DNA of 64,000 nucleotides from Pseudomonas mucoides (GTDB lineage Bacteria > Pseudomonadota > Gammaproteobacteria > Pseudomonadales > Pseudomonadaceae), in contig NZ_JACOPW010000011.1 in the NCBI RefSeq assembly GCF_015461845.1, positions 62,001-126,000 on the forward strand. The letters are read 5' to 3'. Made by a program: the position numbers and the translations under genes. Positions 50,561-58,554 of the stretch are shown here, piece after piece. Position 1 is the stretch's first letter. Every line of letters starts with the position of its first letter. A model generated the notes under the pieces. The model did not search any database. It saw only the letters and a program-made list of their open reading frames with translations, and had not been told where the DNA came from.

Positions 50561-51340
50561 ATGACTGAGCTGATCAAACAACAACGCAACGACGGCGTTT
50601 TGACGCTCACGCTCGACCGCCCCGACAAGCTCAACGCGCTGAACAACAGCCTGTACACGCAGTTGGCCGACCAGTTGCTGGCGGCAGATGAAGACGCTGA
50701 CATCGGCGTGATCGTGATCACCGGCGGCACCACGTGCTTTACCAGTGGCAACGATCTGGCGGATTTTCTCGAGTACCCGCCGACGCATCTGGACAGTCCT
50801 GCGTTTCGCCTGATGAACGTCGTCATTCACCTGAAAACCCCGTTGATCGCCGCCGTGTGTGGCGCGGCCATCGGCATTGGCACCACCCTGTTGCTGCATT
50901 GCGATCAGGTGCTGGTGACGCGAAACGCCAAGCTGCGCGTGCCATTCGTCAACCTGGGCCTGTGCCCCGAGTTCGGTGCCAGCCTATTGTTGCCACGCCT
51001 GATCGGTCACGCCCGCGCCGCGCGTCTGCTGCTGTGGGGCGACAGCCTCGACGGCGCAGCGGCGGTTGCCTGTGGCCTGGCCAACGAGCTGTTCGACGAC
51101 GGCCAACAATGCCTGGACGCCGCGCAGAATCTGGCCCGACGCCTGCTGGCCCTGCCGCAGGATTCACTGCGCCAGACCCGCCAACTGCTCAAACAGGCGT
51201 CGCTGCCGGAGCTGCAAGCCACTATTCGTCAGGAAAACCTGTTGTTCATCGAGCGCCTCAAGACACCTGAAGCGCAAACAGCGTTGACCGCCCTACTCAA
51301 TCGCAGTACAGAAAAGCATTCACCAAGAGGAAAGCCGTAA
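50561..51340 (+). CDS. Enoyl-CoA hydratase/isomerase
   Basis: This 259-aa crotonase-fold protein has TLDRPDKLNALNNSLY at the start, the oxyanion-hole segment TSGNDLADFLE near residue 65, PLIAAVCGAAIGIGTTLLLH, and the usual catalytic-Glu region FVNLGLCPEFGASLLLPRLI. It would hydrate trans-2-enoyl-CoA or isomerise the double bond in fatty-acid-type oxidation. The stop shares a base with the thiolase ATG (TAATG), so the two are translationally coupled. Confidence 0.87.
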   Translation: MTELIKQQRNDGVLTLTLDRPDKLNALNNSLYTQLADQLLAADEDADIGVIVITGGTTCFTSGNDLADFLEYPPTHLDSPAFRLMNVVIHLKTPLIAAVCGAAIGIGTTLLLHCDQVLVTRNAKLRVPFVNLGLCPEFGASLLLPRLIGHARAARLLLWGDSLDGAAAVACGLANELFDDGQQCLDAAQNLARRLLALPQDSLRQTRQLLKQASLPELQATIRQENLLFIERLKTPEAQTALTALLNRSTEKHSPRGKP

Positions 51341-52521
51341 TGAACACCCCGGATATTTTTGTTGTCAGCGCCGCGCGTACCGCCATCGGCACCTTTGGCG
51401 GTTCGCTCAAAGACGTTCCGCTGGCCGACCTCGCGACCACGGCCGTCAAAGCCGCCCTGCAACGCTCCGGCGTCGACCCGGCGCAAGTTGGCCATCTGGT
51501 GATGGGCAGCGTGATCCCGACCGAAACCCGCGACGCCTACATCTCCCGCGTGGCCGCGATGAACGCCGGCATCCCGAAAGAAACCCCGGCCTACAACGTC
51601 AACCGCCTGTGCGGTTCCGGCCTGCAAGCGATCATCAATGCCGCGCAAACCCTGATGCTGGGCGATGCCGAGATCGTCGTCGGTGCCGGTGCCGAATCCA
51701 TGAGCCGTGGGCCTTACATCATGCCGGCCGCCCGTTGGGGCGCGCGCATGGGCAACATCCAGGCCATCGACTACATGCTGGGCATCCTGCATGACCCGTT
51801 CCACGGCATCCACATGGGCATCACCGCCGAAAACGTCGCCGAGCGCAACGGCATCACCCGTGAAATGCAAGACGCCCTGGCCCTGGAAGACCAGAAGCGC
51901 GCGGCCTTCGCCATCGCCAATGGCTACTTCAGCGAGCAAATCGTTGGCGTGGAAATCCGTGATCGCAAGGAAACCAAGCTGTTCAGCGTCGACGAACACC
52001 CTCGCGCCACCTCGCTGGAACAACTGGCGGGCATGAAGCCAGCGTTCAAGAAAGACGGCTCGGTCACGGCCGGCAACGCTTCCGGCCTGAACGACGGCGC
52101 CGCTGCGCTGGTCATGGCCACCGGCGCTGCCGTGCAGGCCAACAACCTGCGCCCGCTGGCCCGCCTGGTCAGCTACGCCCACGCCGGTGTTGAACCAGAA
52201 CTGATGGGCCTCGGCCCGGTGCCGGCCACCCGCCTGGCGCTCAAGCGTGCCGGCCTGACCGTCGCCGACATGGACGTGATCGAAGCCAACATCGCCTTCG
52301 CCGCCCAGGCCTGTGCGGTCAGCCAGGAACTGGACCTCGACCCGGCCAAGGTCAACCCAAACGGCTCGGGTATTTCCCTGGGTCACCCGGTCGGCGCAAC
52401 CGGCGCGATCATCGCCACCAAAGCCATCCACGAACTGCACCGCACCAACGGCCGTTATGCGCTGGTGACCATGTGCATCGGCGGCGGCCAAGGGATTGCA
52501 GCGATTTTCGAACGGGTTTAA
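51340..52521 (+). CDS. Acetyl-CoA C-acyltransferase (thiolase)
   Basis: This 393-aa thiolase has the nucleophilic Cys91 in NRLCGSGLQA, the catalytic His349 in GHPVGATGA and Cys379 in CIGGGQG. The conserved NEAF motif reads NIAF at 317-320, keeping the Asn but replacing Glu with Ile, which is unusual. The length fits biosynthetic or degradative acetoacetyl-CoA/3-ketoacyl-CoA thiolases such as BktB/PhaA. It is coupled to the upstream enoyl-CoA hydratase gene, so the pair probably closes a beta-oxidation-like route whose dehydrogenase is encoded elsewhere. Confidence 0.9.
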   Translation: MNTPDIFVVSAARTAIGTFGGSLKDVPLADLATTAVKAALQRSGVDPAQVGHLVMGSVIPTETRDAYISRVAAMNAGIPKETPAYNVNRLCGSGLQAIINAAQTLMLGDAEIVVGAGAESMSRGPYIMPAARWGARMGNIQAIDYMLGILHDPFHGIHMGITAENVAERNGITREMQDALALEDQKRAAFAIANGYFSEQIVGVEIRDRKETKLFSVDEHPRATSLEQLAGMKPAFKKDGSVTAGNASGLNDGAAALVMATGAAVQANNLRPLARLVSYAHAGVEPELMGLGPVPATRLALKRAGLTVADMDVIEANIAFAAQACAVSQELDLDPAKVNPNGSGISLGHPVGATGAIIATKAIHELHRTNGRYALVTMCIGGGQGIAAIFERV

Positions 52522-52995
52522 GTGTCAACGCGGTGCCCGGTGCAACGCCGGGCATCGCAGCCGTTTGATGATTTCCTTCGACAACGGGTCGCAATCCATC
52601 AATCCCGCCCCTCCCTCGCGCCCTGGATTAACGCCCTGAGCCAGTTGCGGTGCCGTGCGGTTAGCTCTTGGGGAGATCGCCCCATGCAAAACTTCCAACC
52701 CCGCAAACAGCAAAGCCCCGTCGAGGGCCGGGATCATCAGGACCTGGAAGAAATTTTCACCCTGCTGGCAATGTAGAGAGACGCGCTGTGCGTACTTGAC
52801 GGGAAGCGACATGGGTTGCCGTTATGCCGCGCAAAATGTTAAGCCGGCTATCACTAGGATTTTTCCTACATTTCAGTGGCTTCATGCCTACAAACCATGG
52901 GTCATTGGTGCGGCACTATTCAACTTTTTCAGGCCATTGGGCTATCAAAGGGCAATGGTTCTTTTACGATATTTTTGGATAGAAGATCATTGGCG
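52522..52995. other. 474-bp region upstream of EAL response regulator
   Basis: It contains a GC hairpin TGCCCGG/CCGGGCA (about 52532-52553) just after the thiolase stop, and a BvgA-like site at 52855-52868. A 30-codon frame starting ATG at 52684 with GGGAG upstream could encode a small peptide but has no other support. No further gene is seen. Confidence 0.6.
52855..52870 (+). promoter_or_regulatory. Inverted TAGGATT/TTTCCTA heptads (BvgA-like site)
   Basis: TAGGATTTTTCCTACA consists of TAGGATT abutting a perfect TTTCCTA heptad. It shares the 11 bases TCCTACATTTC with the region upstream of the adhesin gene (58414-58424). It lies about 128 bases before the EAL response-regulator start. BvgA of Bordetella binds inverted TTTCCTA heptads; a BvgA-type regulator is encoded 10 kb away. 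Confidence 0.55.
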
Positions 52996-54192
52996 ATGAA
53001 TAGCTTTCCGCTCCGTGCACTGGTTCTTGAGGACCATCCATTTCAGCGAGCGTTTGCAGTGAAGGTGCTGCAATATTTGGGGTGTACCGAGATCTTCGAA
53101 GCCGAAGACGGAGAGCAGGCGCTGGCGTTATTACAGCAGGTTGGCGGCGTGGATATCACGCTGTGCGATCTGCGCATGAATGGCATGGATGGCCTGGAAT
53201 TCCTGCAGCAGGCGAGCCACTCCAATTTGGTGGGTGCGATCATCATCAGCAGCTCGATGTCTTCGGATCTGCGGTGCTCGGTACAGAAAATTGTTTCTTT
53301 GCTGGGCATGCAGCTATTGGGCGATGCCGGTAAACCCTTGCGACCGGAAGCATTGGCGCCGTTACTGGCGAAGTATTCGGCAAACACGCATAAACCCTCG
53401 CGTCGTGCCCCGGATCCGGGCCTTGAACTGCCGGACAGCCAGGAAGTCGCCCATGCCCTGCATGACCGGCAGGTGAAGGCGTATTACCAACCTAAAATCA
53501 ATCTGCACACAGGCCAGGTTTATGGCGTCGAGGTGCTGGCCCGGTGGCTACACCCCATCAAGGGAGTTTTGTCACCGGCGTTCTTCATCCCGACACTTGA
53601 ACATTGCGGGCTGATGGACGAGCTGTTGTTCGATCAGATGAACCAGGCCTTGGCGCTGCAAAAGCAAGTGGGCGAAAAGAACATTGACCTGAATTTTGCA
53701 TTCAACCTGCAAACGTCTCAACTGGCCGGTGGTCAACTCACGCAGCGAATCAAATCGATACTCGATCACTTCGACCTCCCAGGTGCTGGCCTGACGTTTG
53801 AGTTGACCGAGAGCGGATTACTGGAAGCGACAGCGGCCAGCCTTGAAACACTGGTACGTCTTCGCATGATGGGTTGCCAATTGTCCATCGATGACTTTGG
53901 CGCGGGGTTTTCTTCGATCCAGCGTTTATGTCAGCTGCCGTTCAATGAAATCAAACTGGACACCGAGTTCGTGCATACCTTGCAGGAACAACGCTGCCAG
54001 ACGGTGATCAGCAGCATCCTCGCACTGGGTGACTCGTTGGGCATGTCAGTGGTTGTTGAAGGAATCGAAACGCTAGAGCAACGTGACAAACTGTTGGAGC
54101 TGGGCTGCTCGAGAGGACAAGGCTATTTCTATGCTCGCCCGATGAGCGGCGCCGATTTGTTGTCGTGGCTGACTCCTGCGTCTTTGGGCTGA
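52996..54192 (+). CDS. Response regulator with EAL c-di-GMP phosphodiesterase domain (RocR/PvrR-like)
   Basis: This 398-aa protein has a receiver domain (1-120) with phospho-acceptor Asp58 in CDLRMNGMDG and Lys113 in GKPLRPE, a short linker, and an EAL domain (about 155-395). The catalytic set is present: Glu179 in EVLARW, Asn in FNLQTSQL, ELTE, DDFGAGFSS, the Lys in EIKLD, VEGIET and RGQGYFYARPM. It should hydrolyse c-di-GMP when phosphorylated, as RocR and PvrR do in P. aeruginosa. The ATG at 52996 opens the receiver directly. No kinase is adjacent; the hybrid kinase at 59.6-63.2 kb is the likely partner. Confidence 0.9.
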   Translation: MNSFPLRALVLEDHPFQRAFAVKVLQYLGCTEIFEAEDGEQALALLQQVGGVDITLCDLRMNGMDGLEFLQQASHSNLVGAIIISSSMSSDLRCSVQKIVSLLGMQLLGDAGKPLRPEALAPLLAKYSANTHKPSRRAPDPGLELPDSQEVAHALHDRQVKAYYQPKINLHTGQVYGVEVLARWLHPIKGVLSPAFFIPTLEHCGLMDELLFDQMNQALALQKQVGEKNIDLNFAFNLQTSQLAGGQLTQRIKSILDHFDLPGAGLTFELTESGLLEATAASLETLVRLRMMGCQLSIDDFGAGFSSIQRLCQLPFNEIKLDTEFVHTLQEQRCQTVISSILALGDSLGMSVVVEGIETLEQRDKLLELGCSRGQGYFYARPMSGADLLSWLTPASLG

Positions 54193-54240
54193 CTGAATCT
54201 CCCTCCCTGTTTCGTAGACACTTCCAAATCCTAAAATGAC

Positions 54241-54267
54241 GAAGGCCCCATAGGGGCCTTCTTCTTT
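54241..54267 (+). terminator. Rho-independent terminator after EAL regulator
   Basis: GAAGGCCCC-ATA-GGGGCCTTC followed by TTCTTT is a 9-bp perfect stem with a triloop and a T-rich tail, 49 bases after the stop codon. Confidence 0.88.
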
Positions 54268-54400
54268 GCAGCAGCGTTTCAGAGTGCAGTGACGCGAACC
54301 TCTACACGACAGTAGGCAGACAGGCACCAAAATCAAAAGCAGCATCGCTTTGCAACGTCACGTGCGTGAGCTACCGCTTTGGCAGGACAGGCGTCGCGCT

Positions 54401-54823
54401 TTACTCTGCATTGAGGTCAAGCACCCGAGCACAGGACTGCGGTAAAAACACATACGACTGTGCGACTTTGTTGTCGTCGAACATCACCTTGTACTGGCAG
54501 ACCCGAGGCTCGTGGGTGCCGGGCTGTTGGAACTTGAAGATGTAATCCCACTCACGGACGTTGAACATGGCTTCGGAGAAGTGCGGCAAGCCAATCAGCT
54601 CGTAGAGTTGTGGCTTGGTCAGACCTGGCACGACCTTGCGCAAATTCTCCACGTTCACATAACTGCCTTCGGTACGGCTGGCATCCTTGAGCGCCGGAAA
54701 CACCGGGTTGCTGGACTTGCCACTCGCATTGACATGGCTTGGGTTGGTACCACAAGCCGCCAGTGTTGCGGCCACGCCGCCGCTCAGCAGCAGACGCACC
54801 ATTAATTTATTGAGCTTTTGCAT
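54401..54823 (-). CDS. BamE/SmpA-domain lipoprotein linked to adhesin
   Basis: This 140-aa lipoprotein has the lipobox LAACG (Cys24) and a BamE/OmlA-type domain (about 55-135): NVENLRKVVPGLTKPQLYEL, then LIGLPHFSEAMFNVREWDYI and VCQYKVMFDDNKVAQSYVFL. BamE helps the BAM complex insert outer-membrane proteins. Here the gene follows the trimeric autotransporter gene on the same strand, 69 bases away, as the SadB lipoprotein follows SadA in Salmonella. It may therefore be a dedicated assembly or quality-control factor for the adhesin. Confidence 0.85.
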   Translation of the reverse strand: MQKLNKLMVRLLLSGGVAATLAACGTNPSHVNASGKSSNPVFPALKDASRTEGSYVNVENLRKVVPGLTKPQLYELIGLPHFSEAMFNVREWDYIFKFQQPGTHEPRVCQYKVMFDDNKVAQSYVFLPQSCARVLDLNAE

Positions 54824-54840
54824 AACATTCTCGACACGAT

Positions 54841-54875
54841 AAAAAGGGAGAAGAGCCCGGCATACGCCGGGCTCT
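54841..54875 (-). terminator. Hairpin after adhesin gene, possible partial terminator
   Basis: The 10-bp stem AGAGCCCGGC / GCCGGGCTCT with loop GTAT on the minus strand is followed after six bases by TTTTTA. The offset T run suggests partial termination, lowering expression of the downstream lipoprotein relative to the adhesin. Confidence 0.5.
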
Positions 54876-54892
54876 GGATCAACGTGAAAGGC

Positions 54893-57800
54893 TTACCACT
54901 GATAACCCACACCCACCGATGCGCCGAATTCGCGCTGGGTGTTGGTCGTGGCTTGCAATTTGGTGACCCAGCGGCCGTTATCCGAGATCCGCGACACGCC
55001 CAAGGCCATCGCCGATTCACCGCGATAGGTACCCATGGAGCCGGAGGTCATGCTGGCACCCGCGGCATACGGCTGAGGCAGCGCGGCCATGGCCATTGCA
55101 CCGGCGACACCGGCGCTCAAGTCGTCATCCAACTGTTTGATGTCTTTGTTCAACGCACTGTAGACCGAGTTGGTGTAGGCATTGGCATTGTTGGTCGCGT
55201 CAGTCACGCCCTTGTTCAACTGGCTCAGGTTGACTGCGTCTGTCGGCGCCGTACCGGCGGCCACGTTGGTAATCTGGCGCTCGCTGCCTGCTGCACCTAC
55301 CGAAACACTGTTGGCACGATCAGCCACCGAGTTGGCACCCAGCGCTACCGAGTTGTCCGCCTTGGCGTTGGAGCCATTACCCGTCGCCGTCGAGTTGTTG
55401 CCCGCGGCGACGGCGTTGGTGCCGACGGCCGAGCTGTTCTTGCCCGATGCCTTGGCACCGGCACCGCCCGCCATCGAGTCCTCTCCCGTCGCTGACGGTT
55501 TTGGCAGGTTGCTGGTGTTGTTGACCTGGAACATGCCATCGGTGCCGTTTTGCAGATGAGTGACATTCGTCACCGCCTGGGTCACACGGTTGTCGACACT
55601 GGAAATTCGCTTGTCCTGATTCACAACGGAGGTATTGATCGTGCTGATCGAGTCATCGGTGTACTTCTTCGACTCGGCCACAGCACCGTCCAGCTGACGC
55701 AGGTTAACCGCATCGGTGGCGTCCTTACCGTCCGCGACATTGCTGAGTGTGCGGGTTTCGCCCGTTGCCGCGTTGCCAACGGACACTGTTCCTGATGTAA
55801 CGTTATCGGCGCCAGAGTACTTGCCGGTATAGGTTTCAGCTCCACGACCGCCATCGCTGGACCCGCTGCCCAATGCAACGCTGCCATCAGCAGACGCCTT
55901 GGCCCCGTTGCCCACCGCAATCGCATTAGCGCCCGAAGCATTTGCACCGTTACCCGAAGCCACGGAACCAGCGCCCGACGCTAGGGCATTCGGTCCGATG
56001 GCAACCGACTCGGCCCCACTGGCCACGGAGTCAGCACCCGACGAGTTGGCATGGAAATACTTGATGCCCCCACCGTTGGTGATGCTGTTGATATTGCCTT
56101 CGATATTCGTCACCCGATTATCGATGCCGGTAACTTGCTGGCCCAAAGCAAAAAGCTGCGAACCGTTGACTGCATCCTTGGAGTTGGCGCTGAGATCACC
56201 CGCCCCCACGTTGGTAATTTTGTTGACGGTGTTACCGCCATGGCTCGCACTGAAAGCACCCAGGCTGGAATCCCACAACAACGCGTCATTCGCCAGGTTG
56301 TTGATGTTGGTGGTGTTGGTGGCCACCTGAGTGTTGGTCTGGTTGAGCTGCGACATGTTCACCGCATCGCTGTCAGCGACACCATTGGCCACATTGGTGA
56401 TTTTGGTGCCACCGACGTGGGTGCTGTTGTCGTAGGTATCGCCACCCAGGGTGATGGTGTTGTGGGTGCTGTCGTCGTACTTGACCGCATCGGCCACAGA
56501 GGCCGCGGCGCCTGCTTCGACGGCTTTCAATTGCTTGACGTTGACCGCGTCCGCATCAGCGGCACCGGCCGACAGCCCGGTCATACGACGATCACCGATG
56601 TTGACTTCGCCTGTCGAGGTGCCGCCGACCCGGTAAGCCTGTTGACCCAGGGTGCTGCCATCCGCGACCGAGCCTGCGCCCAGTGCAACACTGCCGTCGT
56701 GGCTAGCCACTGCGCCCATACCGATCGCGACTGCATCCTGACCCGAAGCAACCGAATCCGTGCCGGTGGAGTTGGCGTGGAAGTACTTGGTGCCCGTCTC
56801 ATAGAGGTTGGTCAGCGAGTTGCCAAGGTTGGTGATACTGCTGTTGGTTTCGGTCAATTGCGAATAATTCACCGCATCACTTGGCGCCTTGCCATCGGCC
56901 ACGTTGGTGATGCGGGTGCCGCCGGTGTGGGTGCTGTTGTCGTAAGTATTGCCACCCAGGGTGATGGTGTTATGGGTGCTGTCGTCGTACTTGACGGCAC
57001 CGGCATCGACCGCAGAGAGGGCCTGATTGGTCGCGTTCAGCTGGCTGCCGTTGATGGCGTCGGTACTGCTGGAATTGACCTGTCCCGCCGCTACGTTGAT
57101 GATCTGGCGTTCCCCGTTGACGGAACCCACGCTCACCACACCCGACGGCGCGCCGCCCGCGTAGTTGTAGGTCGTGCCATTGATGACGCCTGTGGGCGTG
57201 GCCAATGCAGCTCGGTCGGTGCTGTTGTTGCCCAGCACCACACCGTTGTCCTGTGTGGTAGTGATGTTATTGCCCACCACAAATATGTTGTTATTCGCGA
57301 CAGTGTTACCGTTACCCAAGGCGTAGCTGTTGTTGCCGGATACTCCTTTGAAATTGGAAGTAAGTCCGGTACCGATAGAACCGGAGCCACTGCCGGTCAC
57401 CACGTTATCGGCGCCGATGGCAATGCTGGAACTGCCCTCGGCATGAGCAGACGTGCCCAACGCGATGGCGCTAAGCGCAGATGCTTTAGCTCTGTCGCCT
57501 ACCGCCGTGGCACTCGAATCGCTCGCCACCGCCAGGTTACCGATACCCGTGCTGTTAATGCCCGATGCGATGGTCCAGGTACCTACCGCGATTCCGTTCG
57601 CACCCGAAGCAATCGGAGCATTACCGATACTGACTGAACTGTAGCCGGTGGCTTTGGTACCTGAACCAATGCCCACTGTGTAGCCTTCAGTGGCCTGAGC
57701 CCCGAAACCCAGCGCCAGAGACTTAACAATACTGGTGTTGCCACTCACCCCCGACACCGCGCCTTGACCCAGCGCCATGGTCTGCGATCCATAGGCCGCC

Positions 57801-58225
57801 GCGCCAGTACCGAGCGCGATGGCGTTGAACAATTGCGCCTTTGAGTTCGTACCAATGGCGATCGCGCCGCCCACGTGCCCATCAGCATCTACTGCGCCAT
57901 CTGCTTTCGCAGTAGTGCCAAGCGCCAGGTCATTGACTTGCGCTGCGCTGGCTCCCTCACCGCATGCGAGCGCCTTATCCCCTGGCGCCGAGGGGGCCGT
58001 AACCCACGTCCCGTTAACCAGGCAGGTATTACCTGGCGCAGCCGAAGCAACGTTGATGGAACCGGCACCAAACAACAGTGCCGCCGTGGCGAGCTTAGTG
58101 GCCGAACTCATCTTCTTGAAGCCGCTGTCCAACGTTGAAGACTTGGTTTTGGAAGTTGCAAGTTCGGAAGCAACAACCCAGGTACTAAGTGTCGCATTCC
58201 AAACCAACTTGAATATCTTGTTCAT
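54893..58225 (-). CDS. YadA-like trimeric autotransporter adhesin
   Basis: This 1110-aa protein begins with an extended signal (ESPR) motif MNKIFKLVWNATLSTWVVAS and a long signal peptide ending near residue 63 (NVASA). Residues about 90-350 form a YadA-type head of repeated SxAxGxxAxA units (for example AIAIGTNSKAQ, NAIALGTGAAAYG). Neck/stalk segments with repeated DAVNxxQL and YDDSTHNTITLGG follow, with further head islands near residues 480-520, 740-800 and 960-1000. The last 80 residues are the membrane anchor (LSAGVAGAMAMAALPQPYAA ... FGASVGVGYQW). It would form surface trimers mediating attachment or autoaggregation. AGGA six bases before ATG; BvgA-like sites lie 90-171 bases upstream. 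Confidence 0.94.
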   Translation of the reverse strand: MNKIFKLVWNATLSTWVVASELATSKTKSSTLDSGFKKMSSATKLATAALLFGAGSINVASAAPGNTCLVNGTWVTAPSAPGDKALACGEGASAAQVNDLALGTTAKADGAVDADGHVGGAIAIGTNSKAQLFNAIALGTGAAAYGSQTMALGQGAVSGVSGNTSIVKSLALGFGAQATEGYTVGIGSGTKATGYSSVSIGNAPIASGANGIAVGTWTIASGINSTGIGNLAVASDSSATAVGDRAKASALSAIALGTSAHAEGSSSIAIGADNVVTGSGSGSIGTGLTSNFKGVSGNNSYALGNGNTVANNNIFVVGNNITTTQDNGVVLGNNSTDRAALATPTGVINGTTYNYAGGAPSGVVSVGSVNGERQIINVAAGQVNSSSTDAINGSQLNATNQALSAVDAGAVKYDDSTHNTITLGGNTYDNSTHTGGTRITNVADGKAPSDAVNYSQLTETNSSITNLGNSLTNLYETGTKYFHANSTGTDSVASGQDAVAIGMGAVASHDGSVALGAGSVADGSTLGQQAYRVGGTSTGEVNIGDRRMTGLSAGAADADAVNVKQLKAVEAGAAASVADAVKYDDSTHNTITLGGDTYDNSTHVGGTKITNVANGVADSDAVNMSQLNQTNTQVATNTTNINNLANDALLWDSSLGAFSASHGGNTVNKITNVGAGDLSANSKDAVNGSQLFALGQQVTGIDNRVTNIEGNINSITNGGGIKYFHANSSGADSVASGAESVAIGPNALASGAGSVASGNGANASGANAIAVGNGAKASADGSVALGSGSSDGGRGAETYTGKYSGADNVTSGTVSVGNAATGETRTLSNVADGKDATDAVNLRQLDGAVAESKKYTDDSISTINTSVVNQDKRISSVDNRVTQAVTNVTHLQNGTDGMFQVNNTSNLPKPSATGEDSMAGGAGAKASGKNSSAVGTNAVAAGNNSTATGNGSNAKADNSVALGANSVADRANSVSVGAAGSERQITNVAAGTAPTDAVNLSQLNKGVTDATNNANAYTNSVYSALNKDIKQLDDDLSAGVAGAMAMAALPQPYAAGASMTSGSMGTYRGESAMALGVSRISDNGRWVTKLQATTNTQREFGASVGVGYQW

Positions 58226-58314
58226 TGCGTTTCCTGCTGAGCGTGTCGAGTGCCCCCAGATGAACTACCCGAGGCCGTAATGGCGACTTTAGATAGGTTG
58301 ATTTGTATTTAATG

Positions 58315-58328
58315 TAGGAAATTTCCCA
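58315..58328. promoter_or_regulatory. Near-perfect inverted heptads TAGGAAATTTCCCA
   Basis: TAGGAAA and TTTCCCA abut, matching the perfect palindrome 60 bases away at 13 of 14 positions. It lies 90 bases upstream of the adhesin start. Confidence 0.6.
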
Positions 58329-58381
58329 GCGCGCTTTCCTAACAAACACATTTCGACACGCTTTTGCGCTACGCCCTTTCG

Positions 58382-58397
58382 GTAGGAAATTTCCTAC
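58382..58397. promoter_or_regulatory. Perfect 16-bp palindrome GTAGGAAATTTCCTAC
   Basis: This consists of two exact TTTCCTA heptads head to head with one flanking G/C pair. It is centred about 164 bases from the adhesin start and 165 bases from the start of the divergent gene. It is the strongest candidate binding site for the BvgA-type regulator encoded at 63.2-63.8 kb. Confidence 0.65.
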
Positions 58398-58554
58398 AAA
58401 AGCAGGGGCTTAGTCCTACATTTCCACCACTCTATTTGGTGAAGCATTCAGACACCCACGCAAAGGGATAACGATCTGCAGAGTTTCTCTGCTACAACCA
58501 AAACCACAAGATTTGAAGTGCCCCCAACCACTAAAGTCTGGAGTGAATTAATTC

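Larger units (their letters stand above)
58226..58554. promoter_or_regulatory. Divergent control region of adhesin and unknown gene, with TTTCCTA heptads
   Basis: This 329-bp AT-rich region lies between the adhesin (-) and the unknown gene (+). It contains TAGGAAA/TTTCCCA at 58315-58328, a single TTTCCTA at 58335-58341, a perfect TAGGAAA/TTTCCTA pair at 58383-58396 and a weaker AGTCCTA at 58412-58418. The centres of the two paired sites are 68 bp apart. Multiple heptads in one promoter are the arrangement seen at Bordetella BvgA-controlled adhesin promoters. Confidence 0.65.

Noticed and set aside
51229..52491. 420-aa minus-strand frame opposite the thiolase
   Set aside because: It is an antisense shadow. 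The thiolase has all catalytic residues on the plus strand.
52684..52776. 30-codon frame with GGGAG upstream before the EAL regulator
   Set aside because: It has a plausible ribosome site but no family, no conservation evidence and ordinary composition. It could be a leader peptide but cannot be supported.
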